The notes: generated by a model not told the origin, from the letters alone. 64,000 nucleotides of DNA from Acinetobacter albensis (GCF_900095025.1 NZ_FMBK01000006.1:62001-126000), one strand, 5' to 3'; shown: positions 16,276-26,744, counted from the stretch's first letter. Translations and numbers: made by a program.

Positions 16276-18354
16276 TTAAAAAGTATGATTTAACAAATGC
16301 TCTTGCGCAATATAGACTGGTTGACCGAGACTTGGTGAACATTGTGTCCATGTTCCATCTGCTTGAAGTTCCCATGCACGACGGTTATCTTGAAGATAAT
16401 TATTTAAGCCATCTTCCAAAATTTGTTTCCTCAGTTTTTTATCTTCAATGGGAAAACAGGTCTCGATGCGAGAAAATAAATTGCGTCCCATCCAGTCTGC
16501 ACTGCCGCAATACAGCTTGCTGTCACCCTGATGGTAAAAATAGTAAACTCGGGTATGTTCTAAATAGCGTCCCACAATTGAGCGTACTCGAATGTTTTCG
16601 GAAAGCCCCTTAACTTGTGGACGTAAGCAGCAAATGGAACGAACAATTAAGTCAATTTGTACACCAGCTTGAGAGGCTTTATACAACGCATCAATCAGTT
16701 GAGGTTCAGTCAATGCATTGACTTTAATAATAATCTGCGCTTTTTTACCAGCTTTACTATTGATAATTTCATTTTCAATGAGTTCAATTAATTGAGAGTG
16801 AAGCGTGAATGGTGCATGAAAAATTTTTTTCAATTTGACCATTTTACCCATGCCAGTCAGCTCTTGAAAAATTTTATGAACATCTTCGCAAATATCTGTA
16901 TCACTGGTCAGCAATCCATAATCTGTATAAATCTTGGCATTGGTTGCATGATAATTTCCCGTACCCAAATGAACATAACGTTTAATTTTATCCATTTCAC
17001 GACGCACAATTAGAATCATTTTGGCATGGGTTTTATAACCCACAATTCCGTACACCACCACCGCGCCAGCTTCTTGTAAGACATTTGCAACTTCAATATT
17101 AGATTCTTCATCAAAGCGGGCACGTAATTCAATCACAGCAGTGACTTCTTTTCCATTTCGGGCTGCCTCTGCAAGGACTTGTACAATTTCCGAATCTGCA
17201 CCACTACGATAAAGTGTTTGTTTTATGGCCAAAACATGTGGGTCATGGGCGGCATCTTTGAGGAGTTTAATGACAGGCGCAAATGAATGAAAAGGATGAT
17301 GCAATAAGACATCCTCATTTTTTAATACATCGAAGATCGATTTTTTGTTATATAAGGCTTTCGGCAGTTTTTGAATAAAAGGTGTAAATCTTAAATCAGG
17401 TAAATTAAAGTTGGAGATAAAACGTACAAGATTGAGCGGTCCATCAATACGATAGAGCTGCTCTGGATCAAGATCAAATTGTCCAAGCAGATAATCGGTA
17501 ATATTTGCTGGACAGTTTTTGTTTACTTCTAGTCTGACAGCACGACCAAAACGTCGCGAGGACAGTTCATCTTTTAAAGCGATCGCTAAGTCTTCAACAT
17601 CTTCTGATACCGTTAAATCTGCATTGCGTGTTACCCGAAATTGATAACATCCAGTTGTGGTCACCCCAGAAAATAATTCATGAATGTGTTGCTGAATAAT
17701 CGCTGAAAGTAAAATGTAGTGTTCCGCTTCACCAGAAATACTTTTCGGTAATTTGACTAAGCTGGGTAATGAACGTGGCGCAGGGACTATCGCCAAATCA
17801 ATTTTCCGTCCAAATGCATCTTTACCTTCTAAAGTCACAATAAAGTTTAAGCTTTTATTGACGAGTCTAGGGAAAGGATGGGCAGGATCCAAACTGATGG
17901 GGGTAACCACGGGCTGAACTTCATTATAAAAATATTCTTTGATCCATTCTTTGTGTTTTTGCAGAATGTCGCCATGCTGAATGAAATGAATGCCATGTCC
18001 TTGGAGTTGCGGTAACACATTATAATTAAGGATTTTATATTGTTCTTCAACGGCTTCATGCGCAAGTTTGGAAATAGTAGTGACTATATCGGACATCAAC
18101 AAGTCATCTGGACGTGTTTTGGCGTGATTTGAAAATTCGATTTGTTGCATTAAACTGGCAATTCTGATTTCAAAAAATTCATCTAAATTACGTGAAAAAA
18201 TAATTAAAAAATTTAATCGTTCAAGTAACGGGTATTCAGTATCTTTTGCCTGTGCCAGCACCCGTTTATGAAACTCAAGTAATGAAAGCTCTCTATTTAT
18301 ATATGTTTTTAACGGATGTGTTAAAGAATTTGAAAGCACATTTAAGGAGTTCAT
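16276..18354 (-). CDS. ppk1: Polyphosphate kinase 1
   Basis: 692 residues, the usual length for PPK1, which reversibly polymerises the gamma-phosphate of ATP into inorganic polyphosphate. Visible landmarks: N-terminal [75 protein letters not shown], the catalytic-His region [21 protein letters not shown], and the second phospholipase-D-like half ([39 protein letters not shown]). The gene stands alone. Phosphate-starvation control of ppk is reported for Acinetobacter; one plausible half of a Pho box lies about 155 bp upstream. Confidence 0.96.
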   Translation of the reverse strand: MNSLNVLSNSLTHPLKTYINRELSLLEFHKRVLAQAKDTEYPLLERLNFLIIFSRNLDEFFEIRIASLMQQIEFSNHAKTRPDDLLMSDIVTTISKLAHEAVEEQYKILNYNVLPQLQGHGIHFIQHGDILQKHKEWIKEYFYNEVQPVVTPISLDPAHPFPRLVNKSLNFIVTLEGKDAFGRKIDLAIVPAPRSLPSLVKLPKSISGEAEHYILLSAIIQQHIHELFSGVTTTGCYQFRVTRNADLTVSEDVEDLAIALKDELSSRRFGRAVRLEVNKNCPANITDYLLGQFDLDPEQLYRIDGPLNLVRFISNFNLPDLRFTPFIQKLPKALYNKKSIFDVLKNEDVLLHHPFHSFAPVIKLLKDAAHDPHVLAIKQTLYRSGADSEIVQVLAEAARNGKEVTAVIELRARFDEESNIEVANVLQEAGAVVVYGIVGYKTHAKMILIVRREMDKIKRYVHLGTGNYHATNAKIYTDYGLLTSDTDICEDVHKIFQELTGMGKMVKLKKIFHAPFTLHSQLIELIENEIINSKAGKKAQIIIKVNALTEPQLIDALYKASQAGVQIDLIVRSICCLRPQVKGLSENIRVRSIVGRYLEHTRVYYFYHQGDSKLYCGSADWMGRNLFSRIETCFPIEDKKLRKQILEDGLNNYLQDNRRAWELQADGTWTQCSPSLGQPVYIAQEHLLNHTF

Positions 18355-18360
18355 TTATGG

Positions 18361-19494
18361 CTCTTAGAAAGTTAGAGTGAAGCACTGAAAAACTGAATAA
18401 AAATTCCTCAAAACCTTTAGATGAGAGAAATTAATTTTATCTATAAATAAACATGTCTGCAGTGGGGAGAAAATAAGCATTGAACTTTATTTAATTTGGC
18501 ATTTTGTCGTGATTTGATGACAAATTGATGAAATGGGATTTTGTTGTTGTCTTATCGAATAATATTTAGACTTTTCTAGCTAAATTCATTCTCATTGTGA
18601 GGATTGGTTAAGAAATAAGAAATAAGGGGTGGGGTAGTTTGAAGGATGCACAAGCATTTTTATTGGATGTAAAAGGCAAATCTGTGAATAAGCAGCCAAA
18701 GCAATATTTTAACTCGCCGTAAAATGCTGAAATCATGAGAAGTTCTCATGTATAGAATTACTTAAAATTTATCGAGAGATTATCTAGAGAGATGACAGCT
18801 AATTTAAATAGTTGGATCACACATAATAAAATTTTATTGCTGAAAATGAGCAAACTACTTATAAAAATTCAATCAGATCGAAGACTCTTCTTATTTTTAT
18901 AAGATTAATTTTCTGCTCCATTGAGAAAGACAGAATTTTTAAATTTTTTGTATCATCTAGAGAGTGAATGTCTTAACGAAATTTAAGTTACTTTGCTTTA
19001 AAAATCTCCCTCGTGGAAAAAGATAAAATGTCTAGAATCACTTATTATTTTCAAGTGTAGATAAAATTATTTCATTTGAACCCGCAGAGAATATTCAAGA
19101 ATGACTGAAGCAGTGACTACTAATAATCACGGGGAGAGAGGGTGAATGATTGTGGTAGAGTAAATATATCTATTATTTAGTCAAAATTAAAAAATAACGA
19201 TTTTTTGGTTGATCAAGCGCTCAATACATTAGCTTCTTGTTATAAGGTAAATCTTTCATCTATCTATTGAAATATCACTATTGAACATTATGGCGTTGAT
19301 ATGAGATTAAAAGAATCATTTTAAAGTAAATCGATAAATAATTAAAAATTCTTTAAAAGTGTATTTAAATCAATCATTCGTATACCACAAGATTCAACAT
19401 TTAGTTGTATAAACGTTTATTTGGTATGTCTTGAAAAGCACTCTATTGGCTTTATTGTTCAATTTTTTATCTTGATGTTTAACGTGGGTTCACA
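18361..19494. other. Long gene-free stretch upstream of ppk1
   Basis: 1.13 kb, AT-rich, with stops in all frames. On the minus strand near 18504-18525 the sequence TTGTCATCAAATCACGACA carries one good Pho-box-like half and one poor half. No conserved protein fragment, tRNA or strong hairpin was found. The length is unusual here and may be what is left of deleted genes. Confidence 0.45.
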
Positions 19495-20061
19495 TTAAAC
19501 ATATGACGATTTATTTTCTTGAATAATAATTTTTGAGGTCAATTCGGCCTTTGATCTTACACCGAGTTTTTTCATCAGATTGGCTTTATGAACCTCTATG
19601 GTTCGGTGAGAAAGATCGAGCTTTCTCGCAATTTCCTTACAAGTAAAACCATTCACAATCAGTTGCGTTATTTCAGATTCTCTTTTGGTCAGTTTTTGCT
19701 TAGAAAGAGAGTTTTGATTTTTACGTTCAAAATGCCAGACCATTAACTTAAAAGGATCTTCTGGCGTTAATGTACGACCATGAGTCTGCACCCAGAATAA
19801 TTCACCATTTTTATGTTGCATAAAACGTTGATCTGAATAAAACAGACTATGTTTTTTTGAAAAACTATCTAATGCGTCCTGACCTACTTTTTCATAATCT
19901 TCAATACTGGGAAAAATTTTGACAATAGACTGATTCATCAGAGCTTCTCGCTCATATCCGAACATATTTGCAAATGCCGTATTAATTTCCACCATATGTC
20001 GGTAACTCAAGACAACAAGCGGTGCCGGACTAAAATCAAATGCTAATTTATTATAATCCAC
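19495..20061 (-). CDS. PAS domain LuxR-type transcriptional regulator
   Basis: 188 residues. An N-terminal PAS-like sensor domain (about 5-115: SPAPLVVLSYRHMVEINTAFANMFGYERE, then FYSDQRFMQHKNGELFWVQTHGRTL) is followed by a LuxR/GerE helix-turn-helix (about 122-180: KLTKRESEITQLIVNGFTCKEIARKLDLSHRTIEVHKANLMKKLGV). No receiver domain is present, so the PAS domain probably binds a small ligand. It is divergent from the MHS-transporter/dehydrogenase operon across a 460-bp gap and is the likely regulator of that operon. Confidence 0.88.
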   Translation of the reverse strand: MDYNKLAFDFSPAPLVVLSYRHMVEINTAFANMFGYEREALMNQSIVKIFPSIEDYEKVGQDALDSFSKKHSLFYSDQRFMQHKNGELFWVQTHGRTLTPEDPFKLMVWHFERKNQNSLSKQKLTKRESEITQLIVNGFTCKEIARKLDLSHRTIEVHKANLMKKLGVRSKAELTSKIIIQENKSSYV

Positions 20062-20521
20062 AATAAGTATCCTTACTTAGTTGAATAAGTAATATCTGAT
20101 TCTCCTAGAATTGGCAAGGGTTTAATATGAAGTCATTCACTTATAAGTATTTAAAAAGAAATGAATCTATTGTGATGAATAGATTAACTAATCAATTAAG
20201 TAGTTTATTTTTTTCAAAGGTTTGAATTTAATCTTTAGTGTTATATCAAAATATTAAGTTATTGATTTTAAGTATATTAGTAAATTATCAAAAATACTTA
20301 AGTAATTAAGGGTCTTGACTCAATCCCTCTGGTTAATCCACATTAAATACTGATTTAGTTTCAGATGTTGTTATTGAAATGATTTAAGGATGCTAAAAAA
20401 TAGCGTTATGAATTGTTTAAATAAGAAAGTTTAGAAAATCACTTATTTAGAAATAATCAGGATCGATTATAAATAATGAAGTGAAAATGGATGATAAGAC
20501 TAAAAAATAGAAGGGATCTAT
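20062..20521. promoter_or_regulatory. Divergent promoter region of the PAS-LuxR gene and the MHS operon
   Basis: 460 bp, AT-rich, with no reading frame. Several short direct and inverted ACTTA/TAAGT elements occur between about 20085 and 20310 (for example near 20087, 20150 and 20297) and could be regulator half-sites. I cannot define promoter boxes with confidence. Confidence 0.4.
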
Positions 20522-21874
20522 ATGGAACCAATGCAAGAAGTAAGCATTCAACCTAAGAAGTCATCTCACCGCTTGGCTGGTATATCCAGCATGGTGGGAA
20601 CAACGATTGAATGGTACGATTTTTTTATTTACGGTGCAGCCGCGGCATTAATTTTTAACAAACTATTTTTCCCAAATCTAGACCCATTAATGGGTGTGAT
20701 GGCTGCGTTTGCAACTTACGCGGTGGGTTTCATCGGCCGTCCGCTTGGCGGTATTGTATTTGGTCATTTTGGCGACAAAATTGGCCGTAAAGCAATGCTG
20801 TTAACCACTTTAATTATGATGGGTATTCCCACTGTTTTAATTGGATTATTGCCGACCTATGAAAGTATTGGTTATTGGGCGACGGTTTGCCTAGTGATAC
20901 TACGCTTTGTCCAAGGTATGGCTATGGGAGGAGAATGGGGCGGTGCTGTTTTGATGGCAGTCGAACATGCTCCTGAAGGAGGAAAAGGATTTTGGGGAAG
21001 TTTACCCCAAGCCAGTGCAGGTGGTGGATTAGTACTTGCCTCCGTTGCTCTAGGCTTAGTCTCTATGTTACCAGAGGCGAGTTTGTTTAGTTGGGGTTGG
21101 CGGATTCCTTTCCTGGCCAGTATCGTACTTTTGGGTGTGGGCTGGTATATCCGTGTGAAAGTGCCAGAGTCTCCAGATTTTGAAAAAGTCAAAGAGCAAG
21201 CACAAGAAATTAAAGTACCTGCATTACAGGTTTTCAAAAATCATCCTCGGGTACTTTTGACGATTATTTTTGCCCGTGCCGCAGAAAATGCATGGTTCTA
21301 TATTGCTTCAACCTTTGCTTTAGCCTATACGACCACAACACTTGGTCTTCCGCGTCAAGATATTCTGTTTGCAACCATTTGTGGTGGTGGTCTTATCATG
21401 GTGATGACCCCTTTATTTGGATATTTATCGGATAAAGTCGGTCAAAGAAATATGTTTATGTTTGGACTGGTTGTACTTTTATTTTATTGCTATCCCTTCT
21501 TCAGTATGTTGAATACAAAAGATCCACTCTTGGTCTGGACTGCAATTGTATTGGCCATTGGTGTCGTATTTCCCATCATGTATGCACCTCAATCGCAGTT
21601 ATTTGCTCGACAATTCCCAACCGAAATTCGTTATAGCGGTATCTCGATATCTGTACAGTTTGCCGGAGTCATTGGTGGCGGTTTAGCGCCATTGATTGCG
21701 ACTAAGCTGCTTAGTATTGGTGGAGGAAGCCCACATTTGATCATTACTTACATCATGGGGATGACCATATTTGCGATTTTCTGCACCTTCTTTATGAAAA
21801 GTGACAAGGTCAATCTTCAAGCACTAAACACAACGGTTAAGAGTGAATCCAAAGCTGATTTATCGCGTTCTTAA
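20522..21874 (+). CDS. MFS transporter, metabolite:H+ symporter (MHS) family
   Basis: 450 residues, 12 membrane segments. The signature MVGTTIEWYDFFIYGAAAALIFNKLFFP, then GFIGRPLGGIVFGHFGDKIGRKAML and RFVQGMAMGGEWGGA, is that of the MHS family (ShiA, ProP, KgtP relatives), which couples uptake of organic acids or zwitterions to protons. First gene of an operon with a 3-hydroxyisobutyrate-dehydrogenase-like enzyme and a methylmalonate-semialdehyde dehydrogenase, so the cargo is probably a short beta-hydroxy or methyl-branched acid (inference). Confidence 0.9.
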   Translation: MEPMQEVSIQPKKSSHRLAGISSMVGTTIEWYDFFIYGAAAALIFNKLFFPNLDPLMGVMAAFATYAVGFIGRPLGGIVFGHFGDKIGRKAMLLTTLIMMGIPTVLIGLLPTYESIGYWATVCLVILRFVQGMAMGGEWGGAVLMAVEHAPEGGKGFWGSLPQASAGGGLVLASVALGLVSMLPEASLFSWGWRIPFLASIVLLGVGWYIRVKVPESPDFEKVKEQAQEIKVPALQVFKNHPRVLLTIIFARAAENAWFYIASTFALAYTTTTLGLPRQDILFATICGGGLIMVMTPLFGYLSDKVGQRNMFMFGLVVLLFYCYPFFSMLNTKDPLLVWTAIVLAIGVVFPIMYAPQSQLFARQFPTEIRYSGISISVQFAGVIGGGLAPLIATKLLSIGGGSPHLIITYIMGMTIFAIFCTFFMKSDKVNLQALNTTVKSESKADLSRS

Positions 21875-21912
21875 TTCGTATAGATCATATTTAATCCATT
21901 AAATACTCGAGT

Positions 21913-22803
21913 ATGAATATGAATATTTCTTTTATTGGTCTTGGAAATATGGGGCTGCCCATGGCCAAAAATCTGATTGATGCGCAGTTCAATGTGACTG
22001 GATCAGATTTGTCTCCATCTGCCTTAGAGGCATTTAAAAGTTATGGTGGTACTGTCGCACAAGATCATCAGCAACTCATTCAAAATGCAGATGTCATTAT
22101 CACCATGTTACCCAGTTCAGAAAGTGTGAAAAGTTTCTATCTAGGTGAATTGGGCATCTTGAAGTCACTTAAATCAGGCACCTTGATTATTGATTGCTCC
22201 TCCATTTCAGCTTCTGTTAGTCGTGAGGTCGCTTCAGTCGCTCAAAATCTGGGCATAGATGTCGTGGATGCACCTGTTTCTGGCGGCATTATGGCAGCTC
22301 AGGCGGGAACATTAACGTTTATGGTTGGAGGAACTGAGGCGCAATTTAAACAAGCCCATCCTATCCTTGAAAAAATAGGCAAAAATGTCTTTCATGCAGG
22401 CGCTTCAGGCTCGGGGCAAATTGCGAAAGCATGTAATAACATGTTGCTGGCAATCAATATGATTGGAACCAGTGAAGCATTAAATTTGGCCATGCAACAT
22501 GGACTTGATCCGAAAGTTATTTCTGAAATTATTCAAAATAGTACAGGGGCCAACTGGTGTATAGAAAAATATAATCCAGTACCGGATGTACTTGAAAATG
22601 TTCCTTCAACTCAGGGATATGTCGCTGGATTTATGACAGATTTGATGCTGAAAGATTTGGGTTTGTCTATGGAAGCCGCCGCAGAAGTGAAAAGTCCCGT
22701 TCTTTTAGGAGCATTGGCAAGAAATATTTATACCTTGCATAGCCAAAATGGTCATGGAAAAGCAGATTTCAGTAGTATTTTTAATTTAATTTCAAAAGTA
22801 TAA
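21913..22803 (+). CDS. NAD(P)-dependent 3-hydroxyisobutyrate dehydrogenase-family protein
   Basis: 296 residues. The N-terminal Rossmann motif IGLGNMGLPMAKNL (about 8-21), the substrate loop DAPVSGGIMAAQAGTL and the catalytic-Lys region GSGQIAKACNNM define the beta-hydroxyacid dehydrogenase family. In valine breakdown, MmsB oxidises 3-hydroxyisobutyrate to methylmalonate semialdehyde, the substrate of the next gene's product. It is spaced 38 bp after the transporter and 14 bp before the aldehyde dehydrogenase. Other beta-hydroxyacids (3-hydroxypropionate, tartronate) remain possible. The start may be either of two Met codons (21913, 21919). Confidence 0.88.
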   Translation: MNMNISFIGLGNMGLPMAKNLIDAQFNVTGSDLSPSALEAFKSYGGTVAQDHQQLIQNADVIITMLPSSESVKSFYLGELGILKSLKSGTLIIDCSSISASVSREVASVAQNLGIDVVDAPVSGGIMAAQAGTLTFMVGGTEAQFKQAHPILEKIGKNVFHAGASGSGQIAKACNNMLLAINMIGTSEALNLAMQHGLDPKVISEIIQNSTGANWCIEKYNPVPDVLENVPSTQGYVAGFMTDLMLKDLGLSMEAAAEVKSPVLLGALARNIYTLHSQNGHGKADFSSIFNLISKV

Positions 22804-22817
22804 AAGGGAAAATTCAT

Positions 22818-24320
22818 ATGGATCAGATCATTGGACATTATATTTCAGGTCGTTGTATTACAGAAACTCAGCATTCAGGTCCAGTATTTAATCCCTCAAC
22901 AGGCGAAGAAATTGCGCGTTGTGCATACGCAGATGCGACCACAGTTGATTTAGCAGTTAAAGCTGCGACTTCACCCAATGCAAAAAAATGGGCCAAAGCA
23001 TCGCATGCAGCAAGGCTACAAGTTTTATTTAAGATGCGAGAGTTAATGGTATCTAGAACTGCGGAACTGGCTGAAATTATTGGTCGTGAGCATGGTAAAA
23101 CTATTCCAGATGCCATTGGCGAAATTGGTCGAGCGATTGAAGGGATCGAATTCGCTTGTAATGCTCCTCATGTTACAAAAGGGGAATATGCGCATAATGT
23201 TGCTGGTGATATTGACGTATTTTCTATACGAGTACCCGTAGGTGTAGTGGGGTGTATAACCCCATTTAACTTTCCAATCATGATTCCCGCAGTCATGATG
23301 TCCATGGCTGTATCCGTTGGTAATTCTATTGTATGGAAGCCTTCTGAAAAAGTTCCTTCAGCGGCCTTGTTTTTTGCAAATTTATGGAAAGAAGCTGGAT
23401 TACCTGATGATGTATTTAATATTGTGCAGGGTGATAAAGTTGCTGTAGATGCTATTCTTGAGCATCCGGGTATTGCTGCGATTAGCTTTGTGGGATCAAC
23501 ACAAATTGGGGAATATGTGTATCAAAAAGGCACCTCATACAATAAGCGAGTTGCGTCCTTTACGGGTGGTAAAAATCACATGGTGGTCATGCCCGATGCA
23601 GATCTTGAAGCGGCAGCTAACGCATTTGTTTCAGCGGGTTTTGGTTCGGCAAGTCAACGTTGTATGGCGGTATCTTTATTGATTCCAGTGGGTGCAGAAA
23701 CTGCAAATAAATTACGTGAATTAATTATTGAAAAAACCAAAGCACTTAAACTGGGTGCTTATAATGACCCCCAAGCAGATTTTGGCGCAGTGATTTCAGC
23801 ACAATCAAAACAATCCGTTTTAAAAGCCATTGATCAGTGTGTTGCGGATGGTGCTGAATTAATTTTAGATGGACGTGATTACGAGCATCCTGAATATAAA
23901 AATGGTTATTACATTGGACCGACTTTATTTGATCATTTGAGAACGGATATGGATTTTTACAAACAAGAAGTATTTGGCCCTGCACGTGGTATTTTACGTG
24001 TAAATACGCTTGATGAAGCCATTGAAGTGACAAATAGCCACGAATTTGGCAATGGTTCAGTTATTTTTACACGTGATGGAAAGTCTTCACATCGTTTCTT
24101 TATGGAAGTTGAATCAGGTATGGTCGGGGTAAATGTTCCAGTACCTTTACCTGTGAGTTACTTTAACTTTGGTGGACTGCGTCGTTCTAAATTTGGTGAA
24201 TCTCATCTGTATGGCCCAGATGCAGCTCGTTTTTATACAAAGCTCAAAACGATTTCACAAAAGTGGCCAGCCCCTGAAGAGAATGATCAGACCATTTCAT
24301 TGGCATTTAAAATTACTTGA
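22818..24320 (+). CDS. mmsA: Methylmalonate-semialdehyde dehydrogenase (CoA-acylating)
   Basis: 500 residues, the normal length for MmsA. Aldehyde-dehydrogenase landmarks: VGVVGCITPFNFPIMIP, the Glu-position motif as SFTGGKNHMVVMPDAD (typical of CoA-acylating MMSDH), catalytic Cys in GFGSASQRCMAVS, and VFGPARGILRV. The enzyme converts methylmalonate (or malonate) semialdehyde with CoA and NAD+ to propionyl- or acetyl-CoA. Together with the two preceding genes it forms a short uptake-and-oxidation pathway. The acyl-CoA steps of valine breakdown are not encoded nearby. A strong terminator follows. Confidence 0.92.
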   Translation: MDQIIGHYISGRCITETQHSGPVFNPSTGEEIARCAYADATTVDLAVKAATSPNAKKWAKASHAARLQVLFKMRELMVSRTAELAEIIGREHGKTIPDAIGEIGRAIEGIEFACNAPHVTKGEYAHNVAGDIDVFSIRVPVGVVGCITPFNFPIMIPAVMMSMAVSVGNSIVWKPSEKVPSAALFFANLWKEAGLPDDVFNIVQGDKVAVDAILEHPGIAAISFVGSTQIGEYVYQKGTSYNKRVASFTGGKNHMVVMPDADLEAAANAFVSAGFGSASQRCMAVSLLIPVGAETANKLRELIIEKTKALKLGAYNDPQADFGAVISAQSKQSVLKAIDQCVADGAELILDGRDYEHPEYKNGYYIGPTLFDHLRTDMDFYKQEVFGPARGILRVNTLDEAIEVTNSHEFGNGSVIFTRDGKSSHRFFMEVESGMVGVNVPVPLPVSYFNFGGLRRSKFGESHLYGPDAARFYTKLKTISQKWPAPEENDQTISLAFKIT

Positions 24321-24368
24321 TTATAGGTAAGCTTAAATATCCTGTTTAATCTACAGCACAAAAGACAT

Positions 24369-24398
24369 AAAAAGCCACATCAGAAGATGTGGCTTTTT
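24369..24398 (+). terminator. Rho-independent terminator after mmsA
   Basis: AAAAAGCCACATC pairs with GATGTGGCTTTTT around a 4-nt loop and ends in a T-run, 48 bp past the mmsA stop. Confidence 0.9.
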
Positions 24399-24767
24399 AT
24401 ACAAAAATAATCAATAAAATAAAGAAGTGCATGATGAATATCGTACGGATAGCCATAGCATTATTGTCCATTTATTAAAGAGGAAAATACTCTAGAAAAA
24501 GGAATAGTGTGCGAAAATGGCTTAATACTTATAACTATCAATTAGGTGCTGTCAGCATGGATGCTAGTGATTGGCATTACAAACATTAGGATATTCACCA
24601 ACGTATGTATTTTTACTTCATGTTAGAGCGATTAATCCAGTCTGGTGAGAAGACATAACTCAGCCTTAAATTTTACCTGCTGTTGAAAGTATTATATGGA
24701 GTAATGCACAAATTTAGGGTGTTAAAAATTTACCTTATCCAACAGAAGATGCGCCCTATATTATTTT
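24399..24767. other. Gene-free region, possibly decayed coding sequence
   Basis: About 370 bp between the mmsA terminator and the first dif-like site. Short open stretches occur in shifting + frames (around 24430-24600), broken by stops, as in a decayed gene, but no family could be recognised. Confidence 0.35.
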
Positions 24768-24794
24768 AATTCGTATAAGACTTTTATATTAAAT
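24768..24794 (+). other. XerC/XerD dif-like site A (C|D orientation)
   Basis: AATTCGTATAA matches the XerC arm ATTTCGTATAA at 10 of 11 positions. After a 5-bp spacer (gactt), TTATATTAAAT matches the XerD arm TTATGTTAAAT at 10 of 11. Genuine sites have a 6-bp spacer, so this copy may be inactive. It is followed by AAATAATCAAAAGCCCCATG, nearly the same flank as at sites B and C. It lies just downstream of the lysE gene. Confidence 0.5.
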
Positions 24795-24886
24795 AAATAA
24801 TCAAAAGCCCCATGAATCTAATTTTTCACTTAAGCCGTATTTTATTAATTTTAGACAATCTTAAAATAAATTACGGACACATATTT

Positions 24887-25483
24887 TTAATACAAAAGAT
24901 TGATCGCGATAACCCACATGATTAAGCCTATTAGAAAATCTAATATTTTCCATGAAATAGAATTCTGGAATAGGGGGAGTAGAAATTTTGCGCCATAGCC
25001 TAAAGAAAAGAAAAATATCCATGAAGATAGAATTGCTCCTATAGCAAATGTATGCAACTCGTCTGTAAAGTTCGTGGAGATAGAACCTACGAGTACAACA
25101 GTATCTAAGTAAACATGAGGGTTGAGCCATGTAAATGCTAAACAAGTACCTAGCACATGATAAATATTAGCTTTTTCAATACGACTAGGATCAAGACGTG
25201 TATTTTTTCTAAAAGCTGAATAGAAGCTCCTCAAGCCATAAATGAAGAGGAATAAAGCTCCAAAATATTGAGCAAAAATAGTAATTAAAGGAAATTCCAC
25301 AACTATCTTGGAGAACCCTGTAATGCCTAAATAAATAAGAATAGAGTCTGACAAAGCGCATATAAGACAAACACTCAAAAGGTATTCACGTTTGAGTCCT
25401 TGCTTCAAAACAAAAGCATTTTGAGCACCAATCGCCAAGATGAGAGAAAACCCAACACCTAATCCTGTTAAAAATGTGACCAT
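24887..25483 (-). CDS. LysE/ArgO-family amino acid exporter
   Basis: 198 residues, about six membrane segments, the size of LysE/ArgO. Signature: GLGVGFSLILAIGAQNAFVLKQGLKREY at the start, then AFTWLNPHVYLDTVVLVGS in the middle. The family exports basic amino acids (lysine, arginine) from the cytoplasm. It is divergent from an ArgP/LysG-like regulator with a 97-bp gap, the standard lysE-lysG / argO-argP arrangement, so it is probably induced by a basic amino acid through that regulator. Its 3' end lies about 90 bp from dif-like site A. Confidence 0.92.
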   Translation of the reverse strand: MVTFLTGLGVGFSLILAIGAQNAFVLKQGLKREYLLSVCLICALSDSILIYLGITGFSKIVVEFPLITIFAQYFGALFLFIYGLRSFYSAFRKNTRLDPSRIEKANIYHVLGTCLAFTWLNPHVYLDTVVLVGSISTNFTDELHTFAIGAILSSWIFFFSLGYGAKFLLPLFQNSISWKILDFLIGLIMWVIAINLLY

Positions 25484-25580
25484 GTTGATTTATCTGAAGT
25501 AGCTATTGATTTGAATTATGTGTATTTCTTTTTTTTATTCATTAAAATTAAGAATATTTTGGTTTGGCTAAATAATTTTT

Positions 25581-26468
25581 ATGTTAGAAAAAAAACAATG
25601 TGAAGCCTTCTTAGCTGTAGTTGAGACTGGTAGTTTCGATCAGGCAGGAAAAATGCTCTGCCTCACTCCATCTGCTATAACCTTAAGATTGCAAGCTTTA
25701 GAAAAAGAATTAGGACAGTTATTAATCATACGCAGTAAGCCTTGCACATTAACCACATCAGGTCAGCAAGTATTTGAATATTTGAAAAAAAGCCAAAGAT
25801 TAGAAGAAAATTTTTTACATCATTTAATGAATAAATCACAAGCTGAATTTTTCAAAGTGGTTATTGCATCTAATGCCGATAGCTTAGCAACGTGGTTACT
25901 TCCAACGCTTAAAGATGTACTGATAAAAAATAAGATATTGCTGAATCTTATCGTTGATGATCAAGCTCATACATATTCCTTACTAGAAAAGGGGATCGTT
26001 AATGCGTGTATCTCAATTGAAGCTAAACCGATGAAAGGATGTGAGTCTCAATATCTTGGTGTGATGAAATATAAAATGATCGCAACAAAAGCATTCACAC
26101 AAAAATGGTTTCCTCATGGCATAAATAGACACGCTTTATGCTTAGCGCCTGCTGTGATATTTAACGAAAAAGATCATCTTCATTTTGATATTCTAATAAA
26201 GCAATTCGGCCTAACCAAGGGAAGTTACCCTTTTCACTTAATACCATCTTCAGAATCTTTTTTGACCGCTATACGACTTGGAATTGGTTATGGAATGGTT
26301 CCAGAATTCCAATTGAATACCCTCTATGATCAAGAGGAAATGATTGATTTATGTCCAGAATTAGAAAATAAAGTTCAACTCTACTGGCATCACTGGATTC
26401 AGCAACCTTGCCACTTAGAAAGTCTTACAGACCATATAATTAAGTACTCAAAATTTGTCTTAAAATAA
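25581..26468 (+). CDS. LysR-family regulator, ArgP/LysG-like
   Basis: 295 residues. The helix-turn-helix CEAFLAVVETGSFDQAGKMLCLTPSAITLRLQALEKELGQLLIIRSKPCTLTTSGQ is close to ArgP (IciA)/LysG, which sense intracellular lysine/arginine and switch on the cognate exporter. It is divergent from the LysE-family gene. The effector domain (LSTWLLP-type LPTLKDVLI, LGIGYGMVPEFQL) is complete. A terminator follows 110 bp later. Confidence 0.88.
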   Translation: MLEKKQCEAFLAVVETGSFDQAGKMLCLTPSAITLRLQALEKELGQLLIIRSKPCTLTTSGQQVFEYLKKSQRLEENFLHHLMNKSQAEFFKVVIASNADSLATWLLPTLKDVLIKNKILLNLIVDDQAHTYSLLEKGIVNACISIEAKPMKGCESQYLGVMKYKMIATKAFTQKWFPHGINRHALCLAPAVIFNEKDHLHFDILIKQFGLTKGSYPFHLIPSSESFLTAIRLGIGYGMVPEFQLNTLYDQEEMIDLCPELENKVQLYWHHWIQQPCHLESLTDHIIKYSKFVLK

Positions 26469-26578
26469 AATGCTTGAGTCACACTTCTTAGTTATTGAGC
26501 TTATGTTTACCTAAAATTCGATTCATAAAACCTTTTTTCATATAGTTAAAATTTTTGAATCGACCTGAAAAACTGGAA

Positions 26579-26608
26579 AAAGCTGACTTAAAATAAGTCG
26601 GCTTTTTT
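26579..26608 (+). terminator. Terminator of the ArgP-like gene
   Basis: AAAGCTGACTTA and TAAGTCGGCTTT pair (one G-U) around AAA and are followed by TTTT. About 110 bp after the regulator stop. Confidence 0.85.
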
Positions 26609-26744
26609 AATCGAAACTGGAATATTTTACCAATAAAAATGATTATTTTTAATCAATTTTGAGTTTTTTCTATGTTATCAACGCACCGAGATCTTAAATT
26701 ATCCCCAATTTCTGCGGATAAAACAGGGATAGTTTTTACTCAAT

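Noticed and set aside
21875..21905. Possible extra dif-like site (TAATTCGTATAGATCATA)
   Set aside because: Only the XerC-like arm is similar; the XerD side matches poorly and there is no shared flank as at sites A, B and C.
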